Positions 1-10,900 of a stretch of DNA of 38,872 bases are shown here, one piece after another. This DNA comes from a virus. The translations under genes were made by a program, and so were the position numbers. Each line of letters begins with the position of its first letter. The stretch's first letter is position 1. The DNA lies in IMG/VR virus record IMGVR_UViG_3300028829_006001, positions 1-38,872 of that record. One strand, written 5' to 3'. Below the pieces are notes generated by a model that worked only from the letters and a program-made list of their open reading frames with translations, did not search any database and was not told the origin of the DNA.

Positions 1-2
1 AA

Positions 3-3000
3 GTGGTCGGGAAATTAGGTGTAAACACATCTCCGCTTTCTCAGACTACAGCAAGCGTCAACGGAACCCTTCAAGCAACTATGGGGCGATTCAGTGGATG
101 GACTTCTTCCGGTAACAATGGCACTGGATTAGGTCTGGAAGTAGGGATTTCTTCAGGAGACGGTTACGTAATGGCTTACAACCGAACGACGAGCGTCTAT
201 GAAGATTTGCGACTGGTTTCAAATGCTTCACAAATACATCTGTCCAATGTCTCTGGTGGTAAAATTGAGATGTCGGGTAAAGTTGGCATCGGAGTTACAC
301 CATCAGCAAAATTACACATACAAGGGGATAACGGAGACCAGTTAAAGCTGGACAATGACGGTGATCAGTTTACTCAAATTAATTTTGCCAATAACAACTC
401 CGCTAAAACTTTTATCACTTTAGATCACACTGGGCATAAATTTATAATAGGAGCGCAGGGGTCTTATTCCGACTTAGACTACATTAGTTTTCGCCCCGAT
501 GGTACTAATGACGATTTAGTCATTGAGCGAGGGGGCAACGTTGGTATAGGTACAACAAGTCCTGATTCTAAGTTATCCGTTGTCGGGAATAATTGGGATG
601 TCATAAAGATGTCAGACTCAGAACTCGATGCTACTAATAAATCTGCATATTTAACGATTGGACATTATACAAATGCGGAAGAATCATTTGGTTTAATAAG
701 TGGTCGTAGCACATCATCAACAAATATACTTAATCTGGGTGGGAATGCAGCAGGATTAAACACTGCAACAGAGATTGGTTTTTACACAGCATCAAATAAC
801 ACCACAACTACTGGCACACAGAGGATGACCATCGATTCTTCTGGCAACGTTGGGATCAACTGCACACCGGACACTAAGTTTCACATCGCAGACTTAGGTG
901 AAGCATTGCTCAGGCTTGAGCGTACAGCTACTGGGCTGGGTACTAACAGTGGGGTTGGTAGCATTGAGTTTAAGTCAAACGATGATAGTGCAAACGGAAC
1001 TGGAGTTGTCTCGAAGATACAATGCAAGGCACTAAATTCCTACGGCAACACATTTGCGTTAGCTTTTAGCACTGGTAACGGCGGATCGTTAACGGAAAAA
1101 ATGGTCCTCGATAATGACGGGCGATTGCACGTAAAATCTTCCACTGCTACCGGTGCTAATTTTATTTTAGAAACAACAAATAGTGGAGGCATACCCCTAC
1201 TAGACGTAAAAGGAGCCCATTCAGCTCAATTAAGATACAAAGACGAATTGGATGTCATACAAGGTCGAATTGATTTTGGAGATTCAGGGACTTTTAATTT
1301 CATTGATGTCCCTAACAACAAATCAACTTTATATCTGGAAACTGGAGGTAACGTTGGCATCGGCACAGTTGATCCTGACGCACTTATCCACATAAGTGGA
1401 GCAAGCAACGGAACACAGACGTATGCACTCTTCAGTACTGGTCCTGCAAATGGCGATCAAAATCTGCACATCCAGAGTTCCTCCAGCAGGGACCATATGG
1501 CGTTGCAGGTCAAAACCGGGGCCGGGGCAGTTGATGACTTATCGCTAAATCCTGATGGAGGCAACGTTGGGATCGGCACAGATGATCCCCAGACTACATT
1601 AGAGATATTTGGCGGTCAATATAGTTCGAGTTATCCATCGATGTTAAACGTTGTGGATGACGAAACAACATTTAATACGGCTAATAATGGTGGTGGTATT
1701 AGCTTTGGTGCGAAATATACAAGTAGCAGTGAGGTCCGTTTTATCGCTGGTATACAAGGGGTTAAAGCCAATAATACAAGTGGCAACTTTGGTGGCGCTT
1801 TAAGATTTTTAATAAGAGAGAATGGAACATCCCTGCTTTCAGAAAAAATGCGGGTCGGTTCAACTGGCAACGTTGGGATCGGCACAGATTCTCCTGCTGC
1901 TCTTATTCACGGAATGTCGGGAGATTTGTTCCTCACCGCTAATTCAACTTCTGCTGATAGTGGTCAAGGAATATATTTTCAATCAACAACATCAGGTTGG
2001 GCTACCAATTCAGCTCATGCTGCTATATTTGGTAAAAGAGTAGATGCTTCTAATGGCTATTTGAGATTTGATACTAGAAGTGGTGGTAATACAGCAGAAA
2101 GAATGCGGATTGATTCATCGGGCAACGTTGGCATCAACTGCACACCAGACACAAATTACAAACTCGATGTAAACGGAGATGCCAGAATCGGAGGCAATCG
2201 GACCGCAACTAGTTTACTGATTGAAGCAAGTGATGACAATGGCGCACCATCCTACACTTCGATAATTAAATTCAAAGGCTACGAAAGCAGGGCTCAAGGA
2301 ATTTTCTTCGAAAACTCCACATATACAGGCGAAGAATGGTTCGCTGGAACGCTATATAATGGGGCGTTTAATGCTTTTGTAATCGGGTATGACGAGGCAG
2401 GAAGTCAAGCTGAGTATGACGCAAATTATAAGTTTAAAGTTACGACAGGCGGTTCAGTTTACACTCAGAACTCCTATTACGCTGGGAACGGGAATACCAC
2501 TTACCCTAGTTTTAGTTTCAGGAGTGATCCCAACACCGGAATGTTTCGTGCTGGTGAGGATCATTTAAAACTTATCACAGGTGGAACAAGTCGATTAGAA
2601 ATTACATCCTCCGGTCACGCAACTTTTAGCGGAACAATAACCAGCACAGACAACGCTAACGGATCTGGCGATAACATTGTTGTCAGCACAACAAATAAAG
2701 ATGTCAACTTATACGCAATCTCCAGCAAAAGATCTGGCACGACAGTTGGAGGTATGCGAATTGATGGAAGATTTCATGCAGCAAGTGGATCGTTAACATA
2801 TCCTGCTTACGCTTTTATCGATGACGCCAACACCGGAATGTTTCGTGCTGGTTCAGATCATTTACAATTGACATCTGGAGGCACTGGCAGACTAAGGGTT
2901 TCAGCAGATGTCAGCGTCATTGGCTCAACCGATCTGCTTGTCACTGGAGCAAATCGAAGACTGAGCTTTACCAGCGGAACAGGAACTGTCAGGACAACAA

Positions 3001-3329
3001 CAGCAGCAGACCTGTATCTTGCGACTAATAGCACAAACAGAGTTCAGGTCACATCCGCAGGTGCAGTCAAAGCAACCAGGGATGGTGGAAGCAACCTCAT
3101 ACAGGTTGCCCGAATTCACGATGGATCTTTGACCGGTAACGATTCAGCAACTTCCTTTACAATTACTCATAATCTGGAAACAGGAAAACCAATAGCAGTA
3201 GTTATTGATGACACTTCAGGGGCATACGTCGAAGCTCAAATTGTGGTCGCATCAAACAACGCAATCACCGTCAGTTTTAATGATGCACCTGCTTCAGGCA
3301 AGGTCTACAGAGTTCCAGTAACCGGATAA
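3..3329 (+). CDS. Tail fibre / receptor-binding protein, 3' part (5' end off the window)
   Basis: The frame is open from the left edge, so the true start lies outside the window; the visible part is 1108 residues ending in TAA. It is built of repeated modules ending in GNVGIG(T)-type motifs followed by a short strand such as SKLSVVG. Copies begin at nt 534, 843, 1347, 1560, 1866 and 2121, with a diverged copy near 280. Later modules repeat NTGMFRAG (near 2530 and 2830). This pattern is typical of beta-rich trimeric fibre shafts. The last ~75 residues form a distinct tip (TSFTITHNLETGKP) resembling the end of the protein at 37069-37716. The expected role is host attachment. It is probably the continuation of the gene starting at 37721, which has the same motif style at the other edge. 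Confident as a fibre; the receptor is unknown. Confidence 0.85.
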   Translation: MVGKLGVNTSPLSQTTASVNGTLQATMGRFSGWTSSGNNGTGLGLEVGISSGDGYVMAYNRTTSVYEDLRLVSNASQIHLSNVSGGKIEMSGKVGIGVTPSAKLHIQGDNGDQLKLDNDGDQFTQINFANNNSAKTFITLDHTGHKFIIGAQGSYSDLDYISFRPDGTNDDLVIERGGNVGIGTTSPDSKLSVVGNNWDVIKMSDSELDATNKSAYLTIGHYTNAEESFGLISGRSTSSTNILNLGGNAAGLNTATEIGFYTASNNTTTTGTQRMTIDSSGNVGINCTPDTKFHIADLGEALLRLERTATGLGTNSGVGSIEFKSNDDSANGTGVVSKIQCKALNSYGNTFALAFSTGNGGSLTEKMVLDNDGRLHVKSSTATGANFILETTNSGGIPLLDVKGAHSAQLRYKDELDVIQGRIDFGDSGTFNFIDVPNNKSTLYLETGGNVGIGTVDPDALIHISGASNGTQTYALFSTGPANGDQNLHIQSSSSRDHMALQVKTGAGAVDDLSLNPDGGNVGIGTDDPQTTLEIFGGQYSSSYPSMLNVVDDETTFNTANNGGGISFGAKYTSSSEVRFIAGIQGVKANNTSGNFGGALRFLIRENGTSLLSEKMRVGSTGNVGIGTDSPAALIHGMSGDLFLTANSTSADSGQGIYFQSTTSGWATNSAHAAIFGKRVDASNGYLRFDTRSGGNTAERMRIDSSGNVGINCTPDTNYKLDVNGDARIGGNRTATSLLIEASDDNGAPSYTSIIKFKGYESRAQGIFFENSTYTGEEWFAGTLYNGAFNAFVIGYDEAGSQAEYDANYKFKVTTGGSVYTQNSYYAGNGNTTYPSFSFRSDPNTGMFRAGEDHLKLITGGTSRLEITSSGHATFSGTITSTDNANGSGDNIVVSTTNKDVNLYAISSKRSGTTVGGMRIDGRFHAASGSLTYPAYAFIDDANTGMFRAGSDHLQLTSGGTGRLRVSADVSVIGSTDLLVTGANRRLSFTSGTGTVRTTTAADLYLATNSTNRVQVTSAGAVKATRDGGSNLIQVARIHDGSLTGNDSATSFTITHNLETGKPIAVVIDDTSGAYVEAQIVVASNNAITVSFNDAPASGKVYRVPVTG

Positions 3330-3335
3330 TAATAT

Positions 3336-3623
3336 ATGGCAAATCGAGAACAGCATGTAGGAATTGATTTCAAAAATTCCACCATTGCAATAAACGGAAC
3401 GACATTAGCGTCGAAATACCTAGGCACGAATTCCAGTGGAGACCTAGAGTGGAAAGACGGTGGATCTGCTGGAACGATCAGCTCAACTTCCTGCGATTTG
3501 AGTGTGACCGGAGAAATCTTGTTTTGCCAAATTTCTGTTACTGCCAGCAATGGAACAGTCACAGATACAGGTTCAATAAATATGGTTAGCAACTTCCCTT
3601 GTCCATCAGACTGCGGAACTTAA
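3336..3623 (+). CDS. Small hypothetical protein after the tail fibre
   Basis: The protein has 95 residues, starts 6 nt after the fibre stop and is followed 3 nt later by the next gene. I do not recognise a family. The N-terminal half contains a GTTLASKYLGTNSSGDLEWKDGG-like stretch, a wording often seen in phage fibre or baseplate proteins. The C-terminal half is Ser/Thr-rich and beta-prone, with four cysteines. A small structural or fibre-associated role is likely from position and composition, but this is inference. Confidence 0.6.
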   Translation: MANREQHVGIDFKNSTIAINGTTLASKYLGTNSSGDLEWKDGGSAGTISSTSCDLSVTGEILFCQISVTASNGTVTDTGSINMVSNFPCPSDCGT

Positions 3624-3626
3624 AAA

Positions 3627-3968
3627 ATGATTACACTCGATCAACTTAAACAAAAATTAACGGACAACGAGGACTACCAGACACTCGTTAAACACTCAGT
3701 CATTCCGAACGATCTTCTATGGGAACCGCATGTTGAGGCAGCAAGTGAGTATGAGGAGATCGACGGTAAATCTGCGGTCACTGTCACATTAAAATTTAGA
3801 AATTACGAGCAAGGCCCGATCTCATCGCAAGTGAGTCGAAAGATAAATTATCCAGAACTGATGACTGAAAAGGAGGCTTATGAACAGTTCCCTGATGACG
3901 GTTGGTCTGCGGATAAGCAGAACAAATGGGAATACAATCAACTCAGCGAATTGATCAATAAATTATGA
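3627..3968 (+). CDS. Hypothetical protein
   Basis: The protein has 113 residues and is acidic and soluble, with no signal peptide or membrane segment. The start follows an A-rich leader, and the stop overlaps the next start by 4 nt (ATGA), indicating translational coupling. The middle contains a beta-rich stretch (VTVTLKFRNYEQGP) followed by a helical C-terminus. Sitting in the fibre/accessory cluster it could be a tail-assembly or accessory protein. No function is assigned. Confidence 0.6.
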   Translation: MITLDQLKQKLTDNEDYQTLVKHSVIPNDLLWEPHVEAASEYEEIDGKSAVTVTLKFRNYEQGPISSQVSRKINYPELMTEKEAYEQFPDDGWSADKQNKWEYNQLSELINKL

Positions 3969-4297
3969 ATCTAGATTACGAATGGGTTCAAAGAGAACCG
4001 ATGGCAGAATGCGGTTGTGAAGATGTCTGCCAGTGGGTTATGACACTTCGATGTTTCGGTTGGAAAGATAGCAAAGAAGGCGAGCCTGAAGCAGTCGCAT
4101 TTGTGACAGAAACGGTCCCTTGCAGCGTTTGCAAACCTATCGATGACTTTACAGCAGATGACATTAAAGACTTCTCAGAAGCGATAAGGCGAATCCGTAA
4201 ATGGGACAACAAATTGCAGGATGATGTGAGGAAACAACTTTATCCGAAACGAACATTGAGCAATTGGAATAACGAATCTTTGTGCTGTGATTCCTAA
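3965..4297 (+). CDS. Cysteine-rich hypothetical protein
   Basis: The protein has 110 residues. Cysteine pairs CGCEDVC near residues 16-22 and CSVC in the middle could bind a metal ion; a helical, charged C-terminal half follows. It overlaps the preceding gene by 4 nt and the following GTG start by 11 nt. The order of elements (a Y..V...EP lead, a CEDV motif, an AVAFV/TAYV strand, a proximal cysteine, then helices) resembles the protein at 24868-25335, suggesting a distant duplicate. Function unknown. Confidence 0.55.
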   Translation: MNLDYEWVQREPMAECGCEDVCQWVMTLRCFGWKDSKEGEPEAVAFVTETVPCSVCKPIDDFTADDIKDFSEAIRRIRKWDNKLQDDVRKQLYPKRTLSNWNNESLCCDS

Positions 4298-4952
4298 GAT
4301 CATCCATCAAACCAGCGGACCTCATGTTCCTCCAGGAGGACAGGAATGTTTTGATTCTGTTAAGAGGCATCATACCGATTGGGATATAAGATTCTATAGT
4401 GATCAGGAGATGTATTCCGTTTTGGGACTTAAAAAAAACGAGCGTATTGGAGTGGAGGCAAGTGATCTTTTTCGATTAAAAATTCTTTGGGAGCAAGGTG
4501 GATGGTATTTGGACGCAGACATGTATGCGATCGGAACGCTGCCAACTGAGGGAGATCGGTATATTTCTTATGAGGAACCGGGCTGGATGCCACACAAAGT
4601 TATATGCAATTGGGCGATAGGAGTTGAGCCGAAGAACCCGTTTATCAAAGCGTGTTTGGATGAAGGCCTTAGAAGGTTACCTGACACCGGAATCAATGTG
4701 CTTTACAGGACAGGTCCAGCGATGATGAGCCAATTGTATGAGAGAGGTGATTGGGACTTTGAACCGCATGATTGGAAACTAATCGGGAGTAGAAAATTTG
4801 ACCGGATGGAACGATCCCGATTTGTTCCGAAGGAGGCAAAAGCACTGCATCTATTTATGGGATGTTGGTATCGGGAAAATTGGCAGGGAGGATTCCTGCC
4901 TAAAGTTAGAATGGTAGAAGATTATGAACGAACCATTGCTTCTCGCAGTTAA
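4287..4952 (+). CDS. GT32-like glycosyltransferase (OCH1 / sugar-binding DXD family)
   Basis: The protein has 221 residues and starts at GTG. The N-terminus IPKIIHQTSG matches the opening strand of the Gly_transf_sug (DXD) family. It is followed by ASDLFRLKILWEQGGWYLD near residues 58-76 and the metal-binding D76-A-D78. This family transfers a sugar from a nucleotide-sugar donor, and members with this core are mannosyl- or related hexosyltransferases. No membrane segment is visible, so it should act in the cytoplasm. It sits between fibre and internal virion genes, so it may glycosylate a virion or fibre protein or alter host surface sugar. Donor and acceptor cannot be read from the sequence. 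Confidence 0.85.
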   Translation: MIPKIIHQTSGPHVPPGGQECFDSVKRHHTDWDIRFYSDQEMYSVLGLKKNERIGVEASDLFRLKILWEQGGWYLDADMYAIGTLPTEGDRYISYEEPGWMPHKVICNWAIGVEPKNPFIKACLDEGLRRLPDTGINVLYRTGPAMMSQLYERGDWDFEPHDWKLIGSRKFDRMERSRFVPKEAKALHLFMGCWYRENWQGGFLPKVRMVEDYERTIASRS

Positions 4953-5304
4953 AGAGTATCAGGGAAGCGAAAGATCGTTTCAGGAGGATCTGACGAACTA
5001 TTTAAGCAAAGGTTATGTGTATTCGGGAAAGGATGCATTTGTTATGGCTCGACCTATCGAAATTAAGCACAAGCATCGATGGGATGATTTTAATTTTAAA
5101 CACAAGAAAGCGGATTGTTGGTTTGTTTTTCTAGCATCAGGAAAACGTAAATTAGAGAGATTCCAGCAATTAGCACCATTTACCCTGCCACACATATGCT
5201 GGCACAGAAGAACTGATGATAAAATCCGAATCTACCGATGGGATAGGTTCTACAATTTAAACAAAAGATATGGGATCAACGAAAATAAAACCACCTGCAC
5301 CTAG
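4924..5304 (+). CDS. Hypothetical basic protein
   Basis: The protein has 126 residues. It overlaps the end of the glycosyltransferase gene by 29 nt and the start of the next gene by 35 nt. It is rich in Lys, Arg, His and aromatic residues, with a KHKHRWDDFNFKHKKADCWF segment and a repeated WxRF/YRWDRFYNL pattern near the end. No signal or membrane segment. The alternating D/E and K around the DCWFVFLASGKRK strand faintly resembles a nuclease-like fold, but no catalytic set can be defended. No function is assigned. Confidence 0.6.
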   Translation: MNEPLLLAVKEYQGSERSFQEDLTNYLSKGYVYSGKDAFVMARPIEIKHKHRWDDFNFKHKKADCWFVFLASGKRKLERFQQLAPFTLPHICWHRRTDDKIRIYRWDRFYNLNKRYGINENKTTCT

Positions 5305-6118
5305 GGATTCGGGCGAGGAATATTCCTCAATGCTTGAAACTCAAATCGAGTATGCACCGCAGTTGTTTGAACTAGAACAACAGTATGCACCGATGTATGC
5401 ACAATTGGAGGTAGACACGCTCGCAAAAACACTTCCTCAACTTAGTTCATTGTATAGTCAAGTCATGCCTGAACTCGCAGCAGCAGAAGCACAAAACAGG
5501 CGAGCGATGATCGAAGGTGATCTGCAAACCATTAAAGATTACGGAGAGGATGTAAGAATGGCAGTTGATCCTCAGAGGACTCGTATTCTGGACACGCTTG
5601 CACAACAGGCTGAATCTGACCTAGCACAGGGATACAGCATAGACCCTGCTTTAGAACGCGAATTTCAACAGTCTGTCAGAGGTGGTCAGTCAGCAAGAGG
5701 ATTTGGTTTTGGTGCAAATGATATTGCAGCAGAAGCAGCATTTACCGCAGGTCAAAAGGATTCGATGAGAAGGCAACGTCAGCAGTTCGCTGGCGATGTG
5801 GTCAACTTGCGATCCGCAGCAGGAGTAGATCCATTTATGGCACTTCTGGGAAGGCAATCCTCCTCAGGAGGTATGGCACAAGGTCTGGGAGGTCAAGCGC
5901 AGCAGATGGGCTTGCAGGGCATGCAGTCAGCAGATTTCGGAATGAATCCATACTTCCAGGATCTGAACAATACAAACTTCTCTGCTGCATATAACACCGC
6001 AGCAGCAAACGCCAATGCATCTAATGCTTTCAAGGGTGCGTTGATCGGGGGCGTTGGTAAAGTTGCTGGTAGTGTAGCAGGCGGGTTGTTTGGTGCAGGT
6101 GGAAAATTTGGAGGATAA
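5270..6118 (+). CDS. Putative internal virion / DNA-ejection protein
   Basis: The protein has 282 residues. The first 170 residues are Ala/Gln/Glu-rich and predicted helical. A Gly/Gln/Met-rich linker follows (residues ~195-225), then a C-terminal glycine-zipper hydrophobic tail (GALIGGVGKVAGSVAGG) that could insert in a membrane. Composition and position, first of three large proteins after the fibres, match the inner-core/ejection protein sets of podoviruses (T7 gp14 or P22 gp7/gp20 analogues). The assignment is by architecture and context, not by a recognisable domain. Confidence 0.65.
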   Translation: MGSTKIKPPAPRDSGEEYSSMLETQIEYAPQLFELEQQYAPMYAQLEVDTLAKTLPQLSSLYSQVMPELAAAEAQNRRAMIEGDLQTIKDYGEDVRMAVDPQRTRILDTLAQQAESDLAQGYSIDPALEREFQQSVRGGQSARGFGFGANDIAAEAAFTAGQKDSMRRQRQQFAGDVVNLRSAAGVDPFMALLGRQSSSGGMAQGLGGQAQQMGLQGMQSADFGMNPYFQDLNNTNFSAAYNTAAANANASNAFKGALIGGVGKVAGSVAGGLFGAGGKFGG

Positions 6119-6126
6119 TAAAAATT

Positions 6127-7965
6127 ATGGCACTTCAATTATTTACAGACCCTAGCGAGGGTGGACGAGCATATGCTAGAGGCATTGAAAAAGCTTTTGA
6201 TAGTATTGGTGATGCTGCTGGGGGGATTTTGCAGTCATACAATGATGCAAGGGTGCAAAAGGAAGCAGCATTGAACATGCTTGCAGCAAACGATATTGAT
6301 GGTTTCAAGCAGCAAAAGGAATACCTCGTTCAGCAAAACAAAGAGGACAAGAAACAAGTTTTGCTAGGACATTATGAACGAAAATATGAAACGCTTGCAT
6401 CGATGCAAGGAGCATTAAAAGGGTATGCGATTGAGAATGAAAAACAGAATCGAATTCTTGATTTAGAAATTAAGACTAATCAAAAGAATGCAACTGCTTT
6501 GCAGGTCAGGCAAGGAGAGCAGAAACTAAATCAAGTTAATGCTGCCCGACAGGCAATGCAAAAAATGGGTGCCAGCAATGAGGGTTTTGTTTTCTCTGGC
6601 AACACAATTGAAGATCAGAAAACTGTGGTCGCAGATATAGAAAAGGCACAAATGTTTGCCGATCGTTTTCCTGACCTACCTGAATCAGCAGGATTAAAAG
6701 CGAAAATCAATTCTGTAAAAAACAGCCCGAAGTATCAAACGCACATACACCGGATGAAGGTTGGGCATGATACATTCATCAACACTTTTGAAGGCAACAA
6801 AAACTACAACAAGTTTTTTGCTAAGGCTATCAATGACGGGAACATCGATCCCATCAATGAGGAAGAACTCATGAGGGAATCCTATGAAGGCAGGGTTTCA
6901 ACTGAGACATTAAAATCTCGTGCTGGTAACTACGCAAGAAACTTAACGCAACTAACCACAGGAATTGCTGCGCCTGGTAATTTATTAAACTTCATTGGTG
7001 TTCCTACTTTGGACAAATTGGCAAGTGAGGGACGAGCACCTGATGCAAAAGAAATCGATAAGTTTGAAAAGTTTATTGCTAAGTATGAAGCAGAGGATAC
7101 CAGTTTGTATGAAAATATTACTGATGCACCAACGGTTATGTCGCTTTCCCGAATGCATGAAAAAACTATTTCCGAAAATGATGAAGATGCTTTTCTTGCA
7201 TTGATCGAAGCAGGGACTGGTGTTCAGGACATCATCAACATGATTTCCGATAACCCAACAGAAAAGGTGGTTTATAACGGAAGGGAAATTAAGGTTGAGG
7301 AGACGGGTAGAATTGCAAAGGGAAGTAGCGACTTATTTAAGTTCATATCAAACAAAGAAAACTTTGATCTGGCAGTATTCGACACGCGAGTTGCAACAAT
7401 GGTTAATGCCGTTGGTCGAGGTTTATTTGGTGAAGTAGGAGTGATGACTGATGCCGATGCAGCAAGGTATAAAAGTATGCTTGCTGATGTTTCTAATAAA
7501 AAAGAACTCAATCTGATCTTATCCGATATGATGATGGACGTTGTGAGAAAGAAGGCAGACGCAATGGTCAAGGTTCTTGCTAAAGCAGGTAAGAATGTTT
7601 CAGGGTTTCTGCCCGAATACGCAAAACTGCAACCCTCCATACCATCAGGTGATTTGATGAAAAACTTAGGTGAAGGAACTGCACTTCCAGGTAGGCACTA
7701 CAGTCACAAGAAAGCAGATGGAACGGTGGTCAACGGAATTGTCACAAATCCAACCGCAATGATTGCTGCTTTAAGTAACGCCAAAAAAAGCATTGCACCT
7801 CCTGCACCTCTCGAAAGTGTCAGTGAAGAAAACAAGCTGATCCCTGTTACTGGTTATCATCCACAAACCGGACGGTTGCTCAACCCTACAAATCAACTCA
7901 CACCGATTCCATCACTGATGAAAACAAACACCAATCGCAACAACCTTTTTCTGAATAGATACTAA
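6127..7965 (+). CDS. Putative internal virion protein (gp15-like by position)
   Basis: The protein has 612 residues and is almost entirely helical and charged, with long Gln/Lys/Glu-rich stretches in the first 180 residues that may form coiled coil. No signal peptide, membrane segment or enzyme motif is visible. It follows the glycine-zipper protein by 8 nt and precedes the 1654-residue protein by 5 nt, so the three genes form one translational block. Size and order suggest the T7 gp15-type core protein that passes into the cell with the DNA. This is inference from synteny and composition. Confidence 0.6.
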   Translation: MALQLFTDPSEGGRAYARGIEKAFDSIGDAAGGILQSYNDARVQKEAALNMLAANDIDGFKQQKEYLVQQNKEDKKQVLLGHYERKYETLASMQGALKGYAIENEKQNRILDLEIKTNQKNATALQVRQGEQKLNQVNAARQAMQKMGASNEGFVFSGNTIEDQKTVVADIEKAQMFADRFPDLPESAGLKAKINSVKNSPKYQTHIHRMKVGHDTFINTFEGNKNYNKFFAKAINDGNIDPINEEELMRESYEGRVSTETLKSRAGNYARNLTQLTTGIAAPGNLLNFIGVPTLDKLASEGRAPDAKEIDKFEKFIAKYEAEDTSLYENITDAPTVMSLSRMHEKTISENDEDAFLALIEAGTGVQDIINMISDNPTEKVVYNGREIKVEETGRIAKGSSDLFKFISNKENFDLAVFDTRVATMVNAVGRGLFGEVGVMTDADAARYKSMLADVSNKKELNLILSDMMMDVVRKKADAMVKVLAKAGKNVSGFLPEYAKLQPSIPSGDLMKNLGEGTALPGRHYSHKKADGTVVNGIVTNPTAMIAALSNAKKSIAPPAPLESVSEENKLIPVTGYHPQTGRLLNPTNQLTPIPSLMKTNTNRNNLFLNRY

Positions 7966-7970
7966 AAGCG

Positions 7971-10900
7971 ATGGAAGATTTTTCTGACATACCTCAAGAG
8001 GCATTGGATCTTTTATTCGATGACATGCCAGGGACGCTTCGCAATAAGCAAGGACCGTCTGTAGAGCAAGCCGATGAACCTGTATCAGCGATTGATGCAG
8101 ATTTGTTTTATGATCCAGAGGATGCAGAACTTGATGATTACATTGCGAACGATATAGGAGAGGGTTTTGATTTCGGAGAAATGATGGATGCTTTACCAGA
8201 AGCGTTCAAAGGAATTTACGAAGAAATAAAGCAAGGGGTTGCAGCAATACCAAACGCAAAGTTGCACCAAATACCAGGGACTGCTTTAGAAGGTTTGATA
8301 CGTGCAGGAACTGATACAGGAGATCTCTTAATGCGAGTTGCGTCTGGTGTGAGCACAATGGCTTTTAAGTCAATGCCAGGAGATGCTGCAACTCAGTATC
8401 ATCAGTTACCCGATGCGGTTAAATCTTTTGCAAGGGGATACTGGAGACAGATGCGGACAGTAGAGCAGCATCGAGCCAAACAGATGATGAAGGATGCAAA
8501 TTATAATTTCCTTCCATCTGGGATGGTGAATATGGATCTCGCAGAAACAGCAGGCATGATTGTAGATCCAGTTGCGATCAGTTCTTTTGGTTTAGGAAAG
8601 GCAGGTCGAATAGCCTTGCAAGAAGGATTAAAAAAGGGAGGCAGGAATGCACTGAGCAGAGGACTTGCGAACACAGTAATAAAAACAGGTGAAGCACAGG
8701 ATGCTCTTTATGGTGCTCTGGGAACAGTTGCTAAATCGCCTGTGACCGCAGCACAATATGCTGTTGGTGAAACATTGAATTTTGCTGGTGAGGTTGTTGA
8801 AGGCGTTAAGTCAAGGATGCCCAAAAAGGTGAGCGGTGAACGTGTGGATGTTAAGCTACCGAAGGAGGGTCAAATTGGTTGGATTCGCAAAGGTTTGGAA
8901 ATCGGTGCAACCAAAAGTTATGACGCAATGGAACTGGCAAGCCAGATCAAGGCGCATAATAAAACAGCAAGTGTTCCCACTGTTCTCGATCGAATAGCAA
9001 GGGATGCTACCGTTCGCACTGGTGCGAGGGATATGGCAAATGTGCTTTCCGTTGCAGCAGCAAGACCTGCTGTGAGAGGTCTGCTTGTCCCAGGATACAA
9101 GGCAGGAAAAGCAGTTGCAGAAGGTGCAACAACAGGTGGTGTTTTAGGACTCTTATCATATGACGATGAGTTTGCAGCAGGATCACTGGCAGGTGGTGCA
9201 ATGTTTGGTCCTATTGGCAAACTGTCTGATTCAATCATTTACTCTAAGCACAAAAAGGGATTGGAGATTGATAACTTTGTTGCGGACTTTAAATCGAAAC
9301 TACATCCAGACGATGTCGAAGCTTTTGAAAGCTACACCAAAGGAAGCAAAGAGGATGAAAAGTTTTTTGCTGGGTTAAGTTACCTATTTAAAAACGGTCA
9401 CTTTACCCCAGGTCAAGGGAACTTAGACATCCGGTTTTTAAACAATGAAGACTTTGTTCAATACGGTGAATATCGAGGTGAATCATTTTCAGAAATTGCT
9501 GGAGTCAATCTGGTAAACAGTGGTGGAAGAAACACTGTGGTCATAAACACTGGCAAGCCTGATCTTGTCAGATCTGCACTACCTCATGAGTTGGGGCATG
9601 CGATTACGAAAATGCCAGAGGTGCAGGAGGCATTGCAGAATCAGGACAACCTGCTGTTTGGCAGGAGGGGTATTAAAAACGTAAACGGAAAAGATGTTTT
9701 GACCTTTGATGACTCAGGGATTCTGAGCAAGAAATGGATCAATAAATACTTTGACCACTACGTCGAGTCTTTACCCAAAACAAGACAGGCAAAGTATCAA
9801 GCAATGAGCGATGAGCAGAAGTTCATGATCGCAAGAGATGAGATACATGCAGATTCAATCGCTTCCTTCTTCCAAAAGTTTGATCCCGAAACAATTATTC
9901 GGGGAGGCAAAATAGATAAGCTTAAATTCCGTATCGGTGGAAGTTATGAACTTAACAATTACCAGGGACTAGGTGGATCATTGGCAAGAGGACTCATCGA
10001 CAATTTCTTGATGGCAAGAAACAGTCTGGGTTTGTATGCGGTTCGCAATGCAGGGAAAGCATTAGGTTTAGTTAAGGAAGGCGAATCCTTGAAACTTAAA
10101 GACGGTCGAGTGTTTTCAAATATTGCGGACATGCTCCAGCAAAGAAGAGATTCGATTAGTTTAACTGTAGATCCTCTGGCAGACACATTCGGAACAAAGT
10201 GGAATGTGGCAGATTTAAACAGAAAAGATCGTCGGGATATTACTCGTTCCTTCTTGCCTACAATGGATGTTGAGAGGGGAAATGATGGTCAACCAGTAGA
10301 ACGCAATGGGAGAGTCAGATTTCTGAACCGAACTGAGCGCAAAAAACTTGATAGCGATCGAGCGCAGAACCTCACAGAGGCAACGCAAAAGTCAGTCACT
10401 GACAGTGAGTCGATTTCCAAATTGCAGAAATTTCAAGAGCTAGAAAACGGATCATACAGGGGAGACTACATAGGCAGACTTACCATTGAAGCTTTACGAG
10501 CAACAGATCCTAGAGTCATCACACCTCACTTGCTTGAAAACATCATTCGGTTAAACAATCGAATGAAGATGCGTTTAGAGAAGTCAGGGTTCCTTATTGA
10601 ATACACATACAATCAGGTTCAGGAGTCAGGTAAACGAACTCCCGATATTATCACTTCCAATAGACAATTGATTCCGCTTGTCTTCGCAATGAGCAAGACA
10701 GGCAAAAACTTTAACATCACCGGAATTGATATGAATGATCTGGTAAGCAGGTTGGATCTATTTGAATCAGCACCAATCAAAGATAAGAAGGGACGCAAGA
10801 TCCCACTGCAAGAACGGCAAGAACGTTCAAAGGTGATGGATATTTGGAGGGATGAATACAATCGCATTCCAGCCAATAAGAAGTCTAAGGATGCCTCTGG

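Noticed and set aside
534-2150. Repeated units in the fibre gene as a possible CRISPR array
   Set aside because: The repeats are in frame, vary in sequence and spacing, and encode GNVGIG protein motifs.
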